From: Candidatus Gastranaerophilales bacterium | Lineage (GTDB): Bacteria; Cyanobacteriota; Vampirovibrionia; Gastranaerophilales; Gastranaerophilaceae | Direction of reading: 5' to 3' | NCBI GenBank assembly: GCA_910588555.1 | Contig: CAJUPC010000019.1 | Location: 1 to 41,962 of the forward strand | DNA: 41,962 bases | Notes under the pieces: generated by a model | Seen by the model: only the letters and a program-made list of their open reading frames with translations | Told to the model about the DNA's origin: nothing | Database searches by the model: none | Shown: positions 14,336-22,834 of the stretch, piece by piece | How positions within the stretch are numbered: position 1 is the stretch's first letter | Layout of the letters: the number at the start of each line of letters is the position of its first letter | Position numbers and translations under genes: made by a program

Positions 14336-16057
14336 CTATAAATTTTGTTTGTAGATGTTTTGGCAATATTTTTCGATATTCGGCGTATTTATTTCAAATA
14401 CGTGAACTCTTGCCGCGCCTAATTCTACGTTTAATTCGTTATTTTGAGTTTGAAGTACACTTTTTGTTCCGTAAGACGGCAGCAGATTTTTTAATTCCTG
14501 ATTAGATTTCAGTGTCGGAACTTTTATTTTGCAAGCAACGGAACGATTTACATTTTTGTTTGCAACGACAAGAAGTGTTTTGCCGTTAAAATGTCTTGCA
14601 TAAGCTATTATCTGGTCGTTTTTGTCGCCTTTTTTGTCTAATGGAATGAATGTACCTTTGTTTATAACATCCGAATATTTATCTTTTAATTCAAATGAGT
14701 TCTTCATGAAATTTCCGATTTCGGGTTCTTTTCCGCCGGGTTTTCTTGAAAAATTAAAGATATCCAATCTTCCGCGGTGAACCGTCATTTGGTGATTTTC
14801 GGTTTGTGTAACTTCATTGTATTTTTCTTCATACGGATAGAGATAATAATCTCCCGATTGGTAACCGTCAACGATATACGGGTTGAGCATAGGTAATGTT
14901 GCCTGCAATCCCATTGTCAGGTTGCAATAATCAGCTCCGCCGTGGAACATAGGTGAAATATCATCGTGGGTTGCAAACGAACCTATCAAAGATTTTCCTT
15001 TAGGCAGTTTGTATGACATTTCAAGCTGTTCTTTTACATAATCAATAAATGTAGTTGCATTCGGCCATTCGTGGAATATGTGGAATTGTCCGTAAATATT
15101 GTCAAAGCCTGCACGCAAAGAATCTTGAGGCCGGTCAAAAGGCATATTTGCCTGAGGCGACGCATCTTCATAAGTGTAAGTTTCACCGAGCCAGCCAAAT
15201 TCAGGGTCGCGCATGTGAGAATAAGGTATGATAATATCCCAGAATTCAACTGGTTTTGCTCTGGCAACGTCGGCTCTTATTCCGTCAATGCCCAAATCAA
15301 TACAGAAATCAACATATTGTTTGTGTAGTTCCAATAATTTTGGATTTAAAGTTCTTTTACCTTCGTCTTCCCACGGTTGAAACATTCTGATATCGTTCCA
15401 GCCTTGAGGAGTTTTTGCAAGTCCGTCGCGTTCTACAGCCATCCACTCGGGATGTTCAAGGAACATATCATAAGAAGCACAGCTAGGCATATCAAGCATT
15501 ACTTTAATTCCACGCTTGTGGCATTCGTCAATAAATGCTTTGAACTGTTCTTTATCGCTTCTCGGGTCATTAGGGTCGATAAGGTTTGGGTCGATTGCAA
15601 GCATATCTTTGGGTGAATATAAAGAACCTGCAGTTCCCATAGCTTTTAATTTTCCAGTCGGGTGAATAGGGAGAATATGAAGTGTGTTAAAACCTTGATT
15701 TTTTACTTCATCAAGTCTTTCTATTGCATTTAAAAATGTTCCGTGCTGTTCGTTTCCGTCAATATATTCGTTTCCGTTCAAGTCTTTTGCATTGAATGTT
15801 CTTGGAATAATCGCAAGAATTTTTGCTTCATTATTGTTGAATAATGTTTTTAAATTGTTGTGATAGTTAAATGACTGTATAGTTTCCGGTTTTGTAACAG
15901 CAGGAGTGTTTATTAAGGCAAGATTGTTTAAATATGTGCTTAATAAACCTGACTTTGTCTGAGTTTCCGATTTGGTTTGTGAAACAGGAGCTGTAACTTC
16001 TGCAGGTTTATTTATTATTTGTGTTTTTAAAGCTAGTAAGTTTGTTGTATTAATCAT
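14336..16057 (-). CDS. GH13 alpha-amylase-family hydrolase
   Basis: The 573-aa protein has a GH13 catalytic barrel after a disordered N-terminal ~75 residues. The nucleophile region GIDGIRADVAR, an acid/base Glu in WLGETYTYE and the third-acid region FATHDD are all present, so it should be active on an alpha-glucan. The C-terminal beta domain (VVANKNVNRSVACKIKVPTL) fits the family. There is no signal peptide, which suggests a cytoplasmic or peripheral enzyme acting on glycogen, maltodextrin or a related glucan. Its ATG overlaps the stop of the upstream unknown gene by one base (TAATG), so it is the third gene of a coupled operon with two unknown membrane-associated proteins. Exact specificity cannot be told. 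Confidence 0.88.
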   Translation of the reverse strand: MINTTNLLALKTQIINKPAEVTAPVSQTKSETQTKSGLLSTYLNNLALINTPAVTKPETIQSFNYHNNLKTLFNNNEAKILAIIPRTFNAKDLNGNEYIDGNEQHGTFLNAIERLDEVKNQGFNTLHILPIHPTGKLKAMGTAGSLYSPKDMLAIDPNLIDPNDPRSDKEQFKAFIDECHKRGIKVMLDMPSCASYDMFLEHPEWMAVERDGLAKTPQGWNDIRMFQPWEDEGKRTLNPKLLELHKQYVDFCIDLGIDGIRADVARAKPVEFWDIIIPYSHMRDPEFGWLGETYTYEDASPQANMPFDRPQDSLRAGFDNIYGQFHIFHEWPNATTFIDYVKEQLEMSYKLPKGKSLIGSFATHDDISPMFHGGADYCNLTMGLQATLPMLNPYIVDGYQSGDYYLYPYEEKYNEVTQTENHQMTVHRGRLDIFNFSRKPGGKEPEIGNFMKNSFELKDKYSDVINKGTFIPLDKKGDKNDQIIAYARHFNGKTLLVVANKNVNRSVACKIKVPTLKSNQELKNLLPSYGTKSVLQTQNNELNVELGAARVHVFEINTPNIEKYCQNIYKQNL

Positions 16058-18597
16058 TATTTACCTGCCTTTTCGGGATTTTTCATCTTGCCGAAGAAGA
16101 ATTGAGCCAAAACTGTTACGCCCAAAAGTCCTGCACCAAAGCCTGCAAATGTTTTCAGCCATTTGTTTGAGTTGAAAGATTCTTGGATAGCGTTAAAGAA
16201 ATAATCGTTTGTTGCCATACCTGTCAATAAGAACTTAATGTCAGACGGAGTGTTATTTCTTGAGCGGATTAAATGGCGCGGTTTTGGGAAGTAATATTCA
16301 CCGCCGATTTTTTCAAGCATTAATGTTCTGTATCGAATAATTTTGTCTTTCATAAGATTTTTTTCTAAAATCTGCATTGTATCTTTGTCAATGTCAGTTT
16401 CATACATCAATCTCATTGCGTCATTGTAGAAGTTTTTATCAACAGGAATATCTGCCATTTCTGCGGATTTGCCGAAGTATTTATTTTTAACTTTTCCGTC
16501 AGCAACTTCTACTTTGCCGTAATCTTCTGCGGGGTGTGGATTTCTCTTTTGATAGAATTTTGTCGCATAATCAGATGAATGTCCCTGCAATGTTATAATC
16601 TTACAAAGTTCGATAAGTTCTTCTTTTGCTTCTCTCGAGTGAGCTCTTAATGCAGGAATACTGTTTGCATCAGCTGCAATTTGACGGTAATAAATAAGGT
16701 TATTAACCATTCTGTGTAATGAACTTTCAATTCCGAGAAGTTTTTCGGATACAAATGCTTTTTGAATATTTTTATATGTACCGACATTATCGCCTGGGTG
16801 TGCGCCAGTTAATGCTTTTGAAACATTTGTGAAGCCTGCATCTGACAGAGATGTTGAATAATTGTCAAATACTGTATCAACCATTTTTTCATAAGCAGAA
16901 TTTTCGTTACCTCCATATATTGCCGCCATATCAGAAGGTTTTATGTCATTATGAAGTTCGGAAATTAGTTTAGTTAATGCGTCAAGGACTTTTTCATAAG
17001 AAGATTTATTTGACACGATTTTTTCAATCTTATCTCTAAGCATTGTATCGAGTACGCTTCTGTCAATTCTTGCTTTTTCAATATCTTTTGATGTAAAGCC
17101 GAAAAGTTTTAGCATTTCTTTTTTAGCTGCATTCCAGTAATTTGCAGTTACAGTTTCAGGTGCTGAACCGGTTTTTATAATAGCATATTCATCCAATACA
17201 TAGTTACGAGCCTTAAAGCCGTCAAGTATATTGGCAATATTTCTTAATTTAGCCTGCAGAGTAGTGTCAAATGTGCGTGACTGAGAATTGTTTAAGGCGC
17301 TTAATATAGGATGATTTTTCTTACTGTTGTTTAGAATTAAATCTCTTACATAACTTGCGTCTTCACGTAAATTTTCAGGAGCTGTTTCGTTAAACCTTTG
17401 AACTTTTTTCATAATTGATAAAGTTAAATCTTTAACAATTCCTGCAAAATCAGCTTTTTCAATGTTTTGGTTCAAAAGATTTTTACTGTTAAAAAATCTT
17501 GTAATATCTGACTGTTCAGGAACAACAGTACTGATAAATTCTTCACTAAAGCCTCTATTTGAGAAGAGTTCTTTAAAATTATCAGCTATTGTTTGTGCTG
17601 TATTTTGTGTAATATTAAAAGTTTTGTTTTCAAACAGATTTCTTACATCAGCTCTTAAACTTTCCTTTGTAACCAAATCAATGCCTTCTGATAAGGTGTC
17701 AGTGATTGTTTCTACCAATTCGGGAGTTACAGGTTTGTCTTTTTGAAGTGCGATAATTTTATCTATATTATTTTTAATACTGTTATTCTGATATTTTTTA
17801 GAATATTTATCAATGTTATTGAGTATATAATCCGCTTTTTTATTCTGGCGTTCATTAAAATATTTAGTAAGCCATGGTTCTGTTTTGTTACAAATCAATG
17901 CACTCATTACAGGTGTTGCAAAGCCAGCTGTCAACATCCATAAAGTATTGTTCTGCACCGCAATTTTTTTCATTTTTTCCTGAATTAATTCCCGACGGTT
18001 TTGAATATTTTTGTCGACACCAAGTCTGTCACCTATTTTGTAAATTTCTTCTTCTGTATACAAATCCCATGGGATAAATTGCGGGTCTTGATAGAACGGT
18101 TTTTTTCTGCCAAAACTGTCTTCATATTCTTTTTGAACATTTACCCCGTGAATAAGATATGCGGGAAGTTGAATTGCAAGTTTTGGCCATATTGCCATAG
18201 AAGCCAAGAAAGAACCGAGTCCTACAAATTCCATTCCTTTGGTCATTGAAGTCGGACGTTTCGTAAATAAATATCCAGCAATGCCAAGACCGCCTATTTT
18301 TAATCCAACGTCATTAAGTTTTCCGAGTTCATGGTCGTTTGCGTCACCTTTTAATGCATGTTTTAAAGCTTTTATATCATACAAAGTGTCTTTAAGCATG
18401 ATAGCAGGAGCATTGAAAATATTACCATTCAGCAATCTGCCTTTTGCTTTTAGCGGTTTTATGAAAACACGGTTATCAAGCTGGCTTTGAATATCAAAAT
18501 GCGGAGCAGGTTTTTGAACAGTCTGAGGAGTTTGTGCAGGCTGTTTTTTTTGTTGTGTATGCGAATTTATATAACTTTGTACAAGATTTATTCCCAT
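16057..18597 (-). CDS. Large hypothetical membrane-associated protein
   Basis: I do not recognise this 846-aa protein. It has a Gln/Pro-rich N-terminus, two or three hydrophobic segments (about residues 100-150: GLKIGGLGIAGYLF, FVGLGSFLASMAIW), a WDLYTEEEIYKIGDRLGV stretch near 180, and another hydrophobic segment (LWMLTAGFATPVMSALI, about 218-234). A long helical, charged middle (250-800) follows, with one last helix near the C-terminus (AGFGAGLLGVTVLAQFFFG). The N-terminal third resembles the upstream 340-aa gene, so the two are paralogues in part. A GAGGTG RBS lies inside the upstream gene's end. It is the middle gene of the operon ending in the GH13 enzyme. Confidence 0.75.
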   Translation of the reverse strand: MGINLVQSYINSHTQQKKQPAQTPQTVQKPAPHFDIQSQLDNRVFIKPLKAKGRLLNGNIFNAPAIMLKDTLYDIKALKHALKGDANDHELGKLNDVGLKIGGLGIAGYLFTKRPTSMTKGMEFVGLGSFLASMAIWPKLAIQLPAYLIHGVNVQKEYEDSFGRKKPFYQDPQFIPWDLYTEEEIYKIGDRLGVDKNIQNRRELIQEKMKKIAVQNNTLWMLTAGFATPVMSALICNKTEPWLTKYFNERQNKKADYILNNIDKYSKKYQNNSIKNNIDKIIALQKDKPVTPELVETITDTLSEGIDLVTKESLRADVRNLFENKTFNITQNTAQTIADNFKELFSNRGFSEEFISTVVPEQSDITRFFNSKNLLNQNIEKADFAGIVKDLTLSIMKKVQRFNETAPENLREDASYVRDLILNNSKKNHPILSALNNSQSRTFDTTLQAKLRNIANILDGFKARNYVLDEYAIIKTGSAPETVTANYWNAAKKEMLKLFGFTSKDIEKARIDRSVLDTMLRDKIEKIVSNKSSYEKVLDALTKLISELHNDIKPSDMAAIYGGNENSAYEKMVDTVFDNYSTSLSDAGFTNVSKALTGAHPGDNVGTYKNIQKAFVSEKLLGIESSLHRMVNNLIYYRQIAADANSIPALRAHSREAKEELIELCKIITLQGHSSDYATKFYQKRNPHPAEDYGKVEVADGKVKNKYFGKSAEMADIPVDKNFYNDAMRLMYETDIDKDTMQILEKNLMKDKIIRYRTLMLEKIGGEYYFPKPRHLIRSRNNTPSDIKFLLTGMATNDYFFNAIQESFNSNKWLKTFAGFGAGLLGVTVLAQFFFGKMKNPEKAGK

Positions 18598-18598
18598 G

Positions 18599-19621
18599 CT
18601 AATTCACCTCGTACCTGTTATTCTTATCTATTACATCTGAAGCAGTCTTTTCAGACGGTTTATGAGAACTTGAAACAGAATTAATTACACCGAATATTGT
18701 TGAAAAAGCAGCAGCACCTAAAAGGATTTTACCGGCATGTTTTTGTAAACCTTTACCTTCGCCGTTATATAACGCTTTTGCACTTTTTACAAAATTTTTA
18801 CCAAAAGACGTAATTGTTTTTGTAAACTCTTTACCTTTCCAAAATTTGAAAGTCATGACTTCAAAAAAGTTTTCCCATGGTTTTTGTACTGCAAGAGCTA
18901 CGCCTGACGCCGCCCAAAGGTATGATGAAATGTTTTTTGCAAGGTTTGATTTTACAACAATTTCTTTAATTCTCGGTTTAACTTCCTGGTCAGAGTCATT
19001 CAAATTTTCGCCCATGCCGAGTTTTTTAGCAATTTTGTCATATCTGTAATTTCTTTTTTCACCTTTAGCTTCATCCCCGTAAAGCAAATCCCAGCGTGGA
19101 AACTCAACGCTTTCAAACACTTTGTGGTATTCAATACTTGTGATATCGGTGTCGTCTTTATGGTCTGGAAGTTCGTATATAACTTTGGCATAAGGTCTTT
19201 CGGTGTCAATGCCTGTAAGAGCTTTTATCGGAGTATTAATAAATGATTTTGAAATATTCTTCATTAAACCGTAGAAAAGTACGCCCATAGCAAGTTTATT
19301 TCCGTTTTTACGAGCCATTAATTTTTGGAAAGGAGCATAAAATTTGCTTGTACCGTTAAATACAGTCATAAGCATGGCACTTCCGACAAGATACGGAACA
19401 GTTCCCATAGTCAAAAATTCGTAAAAGTTGGCGTTTTTGCTACCCTTCAAGCCTTTTGCAGGATAAACGGTAATAGCATTGGTAAATTTATCCATACCAA
19501 TAAGTGTGCGCGTTAAAAGATTGTTGTTTAAAAGAGTGTCGTGATTATATTTCAGTTCCTTTTTGTCAGGAACTTCGGCACGAAAATTTATTATATTGTC
19601 ATTTTTTACCGGTAATATCAT
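18599..19621 (-). CDS. Hypothetical membrane-associated protein, paralogous to the next gene
   Basis: The start at 19621 is chosen because GGAG lies 6 bases upstream; an in-frame ATG five codons earlier contains that site. The 340-aa protein has hydrophobic segments near residues 70-95 (TMGTVPYLVGSAMLMTVF) and 110-125, then FPRWDLLYGDE, LGMGENLND and LWAASGVALAVQKPWENFF, and ends with AGKILLGAAAFSTIFGVI. The WDL-Y-x-E, LG(V/M) and LW-x2-(S/A)G-x-A...PW-x3-F pattern matches the 846-aa gene downstream. Function is unknown. It is the first gene of the three-gene operon; one base separates its stop from the next start. Confidence 0.75.
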   Translation of the reverse strand: MILPVKNDNIINFRAEVPDKKELKYNHDTLLNNNLLTRTLIGMDKFTNAITVYPAKGLKGSKNANFYEFLTMGTVPYLVGSAMLMTVFNGTSKFYAPFQKLMARKNGNKLAMGVLFYGLMKNISKSFINTPIKALTGIDTERPYAKVIYELPDHKDDTDITSIEYHKVFESVEFPRWDLLYGDEAKGEKRNYRYDKIAKKLGMGENLNDSDQEVKPRIKEIVVKSNLAKNISSYLWAASGVALAVQKPWENFFEVMTFKFWKGKEFTKTITSFGKNFVKSAKALYNGEGKGLQKHAGKILLGAAAFSTIFGVINSVSSSHKPSEKTASDVIDKNNRYEVN

Positions 19622-19659
19622 TTTAACTCCACACACATATAAGACCCGTGAATAAATTT

Positions 19660-19691
19660 TTTTGTTACTATGTAAACAATTTGTAACAAAA
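19660..19691. promoter_or_regulatory. Inverted repeat between uppP and the GH13 operon
   Basis: TTTTGTTAC (19660-19668) and GTAACAAAA (19683-19691) are perfect 9-bp arms with a 14-base spacer. It lies just after the uppP stop and upstream of the next minus-strand operon. There is no T-run at its minus-strand end, so an operator seems more likely than a terminator. Low certainty. Confidence 0.35.
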
Positions 19692-19695
19692 GTTT

Positions 19696-20541
19696 TTAGC
19701 CGTAAATGCTGAAAAATACAGCCGTTCCGATACCTGCAATTATGCAGTAATAAGCAAATATCGCAAGCGAGAATTTAGATATAAATTTCATGAAATATTT
19801 TATGCATAAATATCCTACAACTGCTGAAACTATTGTTCCCGCAATTATTGCGGTCCAATTATATTGAACTGCTTCATGTACATCAATTTTTATTAAAGGA
19901 TAGACCATTGAAGCGCCTAAAATAATTGGAATGCTTAACAAGAAAGAATATCTTGCCGCAGTAACTCTATCCAAGCCGAAAAATAATCCTGTTGCAATAG
20001 TCCAGCCGGAGCGTGAAAAACCCGGTAATGCGGCTAAGCCCTGTGCAATACCCATAAATATTGATGTTTTTAAATCAACTTCGCATTTTTTTTCTTCGAT
20101 TTTTTTTGATTTATATTCGCTGTATAAAAGTGCAAAACCTGTTATGAAAAGCAAAATTCCAACAATTGCTGGCGAGTAAACAAGTTTTTCAGCAACTTCA
20201 TTAATCGGCAGTGCTAAAAAAACAGTAATAACAGTACCTAGCATAATAAACAAGCCCAATTTTGCTTCTTTATCAGACCAATCCTTTGTTTTTATCGCAT
20301 TCCACATAGCTTTTAAGATATTTGCAATATCTTTTCTGAAAAATATTAAAACAGCAATTAAGGTCCCCAAATGCACCATTATATCAAAGAAAACTTCTTC
20401 ATTTGATGTCTGTACGATTTCAATTCCTTTGATAACTTTGTAAAAATTTGATGTAAACACAAGGTGTGCCGAACTTGATATCGGCAAAAATTCACTTAAC
20501 CCTTGTACTATCCCCATTAATATTGCTTGTATAAAGCTCAT
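19696..20541 (-). CDS. uppP: Undecaprenyl-diphosphatase (BacA/UppP)
   Basis: This integral membrane enzyme recycles undecaprenyl diphosphate to the monophosphate carrier used for peptidoglycan and surface glycans. The 281-aa protein has about eight helices and both family motifs: QGLSEFLPISSSAHL at the N-terminus and LPGFSRSG in the middle (near residue 170). GGGAG precedes the ATG with short spacing. It lies downstream of kdsD, kdsC and queD on the same strand, so it may be co-transcribed with a cell-envelope group. Confidence 0.95.
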   Translation of the reverse strand: MSFIQAILMGIVQGLSEFLPISSSAHLVFTSNFYKVIKGIEIVQTSNEEVFFDIMVHLGTLIAVLIFFRKDIANILKAMWNAIKTKDWSDKEAKLGLFIMLGTVITVFLALPINEVAEKLVYSPAIVGILLFITGFALLYSEYKSKKIEEKKCEVDLKTSIFMGIAQGLAALPGFSRSGWTIATGLFFGLDRVTAARYSFLLSIPIILGASMVYPLIKIDVHEAVQYNWTAIIAGTIVSAVVGYLCIKYFMKFISKFSLAIFAYYCIIAGIGTAVFFSIYG

Positions 20542-20590
20542 ATCTCCCTTTCATAACTGATAAAATTTGTTTCAAACCCAATGCGGGTGT

Positions 20591-20953
20591 CTACGCTTCT
20601 TCATAATAGCTGCAGCAAGATGTTTGAGTTTCCCAAACGGTTACTTTGCTTAACAGAACTACTCTTTCTTTTAATTTGTTATAAATAAAGCAAGCTATCA
20701 TTTCGCTTGACGGACTTTCATCTTTAAATTCTGGAAGTTCGTTAATGTCTTTATGGTCAAGCAAATCCAAAACCGCTTTCAATTCTTTTTTTAATACTTT
20801 ATAGTCAATTAAAATATTGCTTTTATCAAGCGTGTCGCCTTTAACAAAAACTTCTACCATCCAGTTGTGTCCATGTTGATTTTCGCATTCGCCGTCGTAG
20901 TTCAATAAATGATGTGCGGCCGCAAAAAAAGCTTGAGTTTTGATTTCAAACAT
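20591..20953 (-). CDS. queD: 6-carboxytetrahydropterin synthase-type protein (QueD/PTPS family)
   Basis: Makes 6-carboxytetrahydropterin from dihydroneopterin triphosphate, the first committed step to queuosine. The 120-aa protein has FFAAAHHLL with a zinc His, C23-x3-H27-G-H29 (catalytic Cys plus two zinc His), DHKDINELP, PSSEMIACFIY and VTVWETQTSCCSYY. Its length fits QueD. It begins one base after the kdsC stop, so it belongs to the kdsD-kdsC transcript despite the unrelated pathway. No queC, queE or queF is in the window. Confidence 0.88.
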   Translation of the reverse strand: MFEIKTQAFFAAAHHLLNYDGECENQHGHNWMVEVFVKGDTLDKSNILIDYKVLKKELKAVLDLLDHKDINELPEFKDESPSSEMIACFIYNKLKERVVLLSKVTVWETQTSCCSYYEEA

Positions 20954-20954
20954 A

Positions 20955-21422
20955 TTATTTATTCTCCTTTAAAATATAATCGCAAAATTCTCTGACAGCC
21001 CCGCGTCCTCCGTTTTTTGAAGAAACAAAATTTGCGACAGCTTTAACTTCATCTACAGCGTCAAATGGACAGCCTTTCAATCCGACTTTTTCAAGTATAC
21101 AAATATCAGGTAAATCATCACCCATATATGCAATTTCCTCGAAAGATATTCCGTATTTTTGCATAATGGTTTGAAGTGTTTCGATTTTATTTTTTGAACC
21201 TTGATGAAGTTCTGTAATATTCAGGTTTTTAGCGCGGTATTCAACGGCACCGCTTACTCTTGCAGTAATTATTGCTGTTAAAATTCCTGATTTGTGAAGA
21301 TTAACAATTCCCTGTCCGTCTTTTGCATTAAATGTTTTAAGTTCATTTCCGTCTTTATCGAATGTAAGACTTCCGTCTGTCAAAACTCCGTCAACGTCAA
21401 ATGCAGCAAGTTTAATACTCAT
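20955..21422 (-). CDS. kdsC: 3-deoxy-D-manno-octulosonate 8-phosphate phosphatase
   Basis: This HAD phosphatase releases Kdo from Kdo-8-phosphate for LPS core synthesis. The 155-aa protein has the nucleophile motif FDVDGVLTDG, the IITAR motif, a conserved Lys region and YMGDDLPDICIL. It is the short cap-less C0 HAD form typical of KdsC. It abuts kdsD with no gap. Its presence argues for an outer membrane with Kdo-containing LPS. Confidence 0.93.
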   Translation of the reverse strand: MSIKLAAFDVDGVLTDGSLTFDKDGNELKTFNAKDGQGIVNLHKSGILTAIITARVSGAVEYRAKNLNITELHQGSKNKIETLQTIMQKYGISFEEIAYMGDDLPDICILEKVGLKGCPFDAVDEVKAVANFVSSKNGGRGAVREFCDYILKENK

Positions 21423-22406
21423 TTATGCAACTCCTGCTTTTAACAAATCGTGAATATGGATTACACCGACAGGTTTGTTGTTATCATCAACAACAGCAAG
21501 AGCGGTAATCGAGAATTTTTCCATAAGGTTCAATGCGCTTGCACCGTAGTCTTTTGATGAAATATGTTTCGGATTTGCAGACATAACATCTTTTGCAACA
21601 AGCGGTCTGATATTCTGATATTTAATCAAAGTTCTTCTGATATCGCCGTCTGTCAGTACGCCTGTTAATACGCCTTCGTTGTTTACAATCATGGCCATAC
21701 CGAGTTTCTTTTCAGAGATTAGTTCAATAACTTCTGCAAATGAATTATCTTCTTTTGCAATCGGTAATTTGTCAGTATCAGTAAGCATTAAATCTGCAAC
21801 TTTGTATGTAAAGCCTTTGCCCAATGCTCCTGACGGGTGGAAAATTAAGAAATCTTCTTTAGTAAATCCTCGTTTTTCAAGCAGACATACCGCAAGAGCA
21901 TCACCCATTGCAAGTGTTGCGGTTGTGCTTGCAGTTGGAGCTTTATTTAAAGGGCATGCTTCTTTTTCTACAGATATATCAAGTGCAACATCTGATGAAT
22001 GTGCAAGTGTCGAATCCGGCTTTCCAGTCATGCCAATCATTGTTACGCCAAATCTTTTAATCAAAGGTAAAAGGTTTAAAAGTTCTTGAGTTTCGCCGCT
22101 GTTAGAAATTGCTATTACAACATCGTTTCTGGTAATAATACCCGAGTCGCCGTGTGTGCTTTCTGCAGGGTGCAAAAAGTAAGACGGAGTTCCTGTCGAA
22201 GTCAATGTTGCAGCAATTTTCCTGCCGATATGACCGGATTTCCCCATGCCTGTAATAATTACTCTGCCTTTGCAGTTGTACATAATATCTACTGCTTTTT
22301 CAAACTCTTCTCCTATGCTGTTTTTCAAACGCAGGATTGAATTTGCTTCTATATCTAAAACTTCTTTTGCTAATTCATTAATTCTTGATTTTGTCATAGT
22401 TTCCAT
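21423..22406 (-). CDS. kdsD: Arabinose-5-phosphate isomerase
   Basis: Converts ribulose 5-phosphate to arabinose 5-phosphate, the start of Kdo synthesis. The 327-aa protein has an N-terminal SIS domain (GMGKSGHIGRKIAATLTSTG, HGDSGIITRND, ISNSGET) followed by two CBS domains (from about residue 205 to the end). The start at 22406 has GGGAGA upstream. It is the first gene of a minus-strand group kdsD-kdsC-queD-uppP. Confidence 0.93.
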   Translation of the reverse strand: METMTKSRINELAKEVLDIEANSILRLKNSIGEEFEKAVDIMYNCKGRVIITGMGKSGHIGRKIAATLTSTGTPSYFLHPAESTHGDSGIITRNDVVIAISNSGETQELLNLLPLIKRFGVTMIGMTGKPDSTLAHSSDVALDISVEKEACPLNKAPTASTTATLAMGDALAVCLLEKRGFTKEDFLIFHPSGALGKGFTYKVADLMLTDTDKLPIAKEDNSFAEVIELISEKKLGMAMIVNNEGVLTGVLTDGDIRRTLIKYQNIRPLVAKDVMSANPKHISSKDYGASALNLMEKFSITALAVVDDNNKPVGVIHIHDLLKAGVA

Positions 22407-22505
22407 ATCTTTCTCCCCAAATCAATTATATAATAAATATCATACAAAAATACTATATTAACTTGAAATATTTAATTTTTGTAAATTACCCGCGAATAAT
22501 TTGAT

Positions 22506-22763
22506 ATGAAAAACAGTTTTAAATTTGATAATTCATCAAATATTGCCGAAAAATTTAAAAGTTATGTGGAAAAACAGGATTGCTCAGAAATTATTGTAGA
22601 CTTATCAGAGCTTAATGTTTTTGATGCAATGAAATTTATTGTACTTTCTTCAGCTTATCATTTTCAAAAGTATCCTGCAGGCAAAATGAAATGTCATGTT
22701 GCCTCTGATGATATTAAAAATTTTGCTTCATCATTCTGTACCTCAAATTTGGAGCTGGTGTAA
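22506..22763 (+). CDS. Small hypothetical protein, STAS-like
   Basis: The 85-aa protein contains EIIVDLSELNVFDAMKFIVL followed by GKMKCHVASDDIKNFA. This resembles half of a STAS (anti-sigma-factor antagonist) fold: a beta strand, an Asp/Ser turn, then a helix. That reading is tentative and the family is not recognised. There is no Shine-Dalgarno site; an AATAAT box lies 6 bases before the ATG, so a leaderless mRNA is possible. It precedes the ArsB/NhaD-like transporter by 71 bases on the same strand. Confidence 0.6.
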   Translation: MKNSFKFDNSSNIAEKFKSYVEKQDCSEIIVDLSELNVFDAMKFIVLSSAYHFQKYPAGKMKCHVASDDIKNFASSFCTSNLELV

Positions 22764-22834
22764 TTCTACTGTCTTAAATTGTTTGTGTTATAATACATGC
22801 GTATACTTTTAACACAATAAGGAGAGAGGGAAAT

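Noticed and set aside
15071..15616. Frames opposite the GH13 gene
   Set aside because: The GH13 motifs fix the coding strand; the opposite frames lack start signals and similarity to anything recognised.
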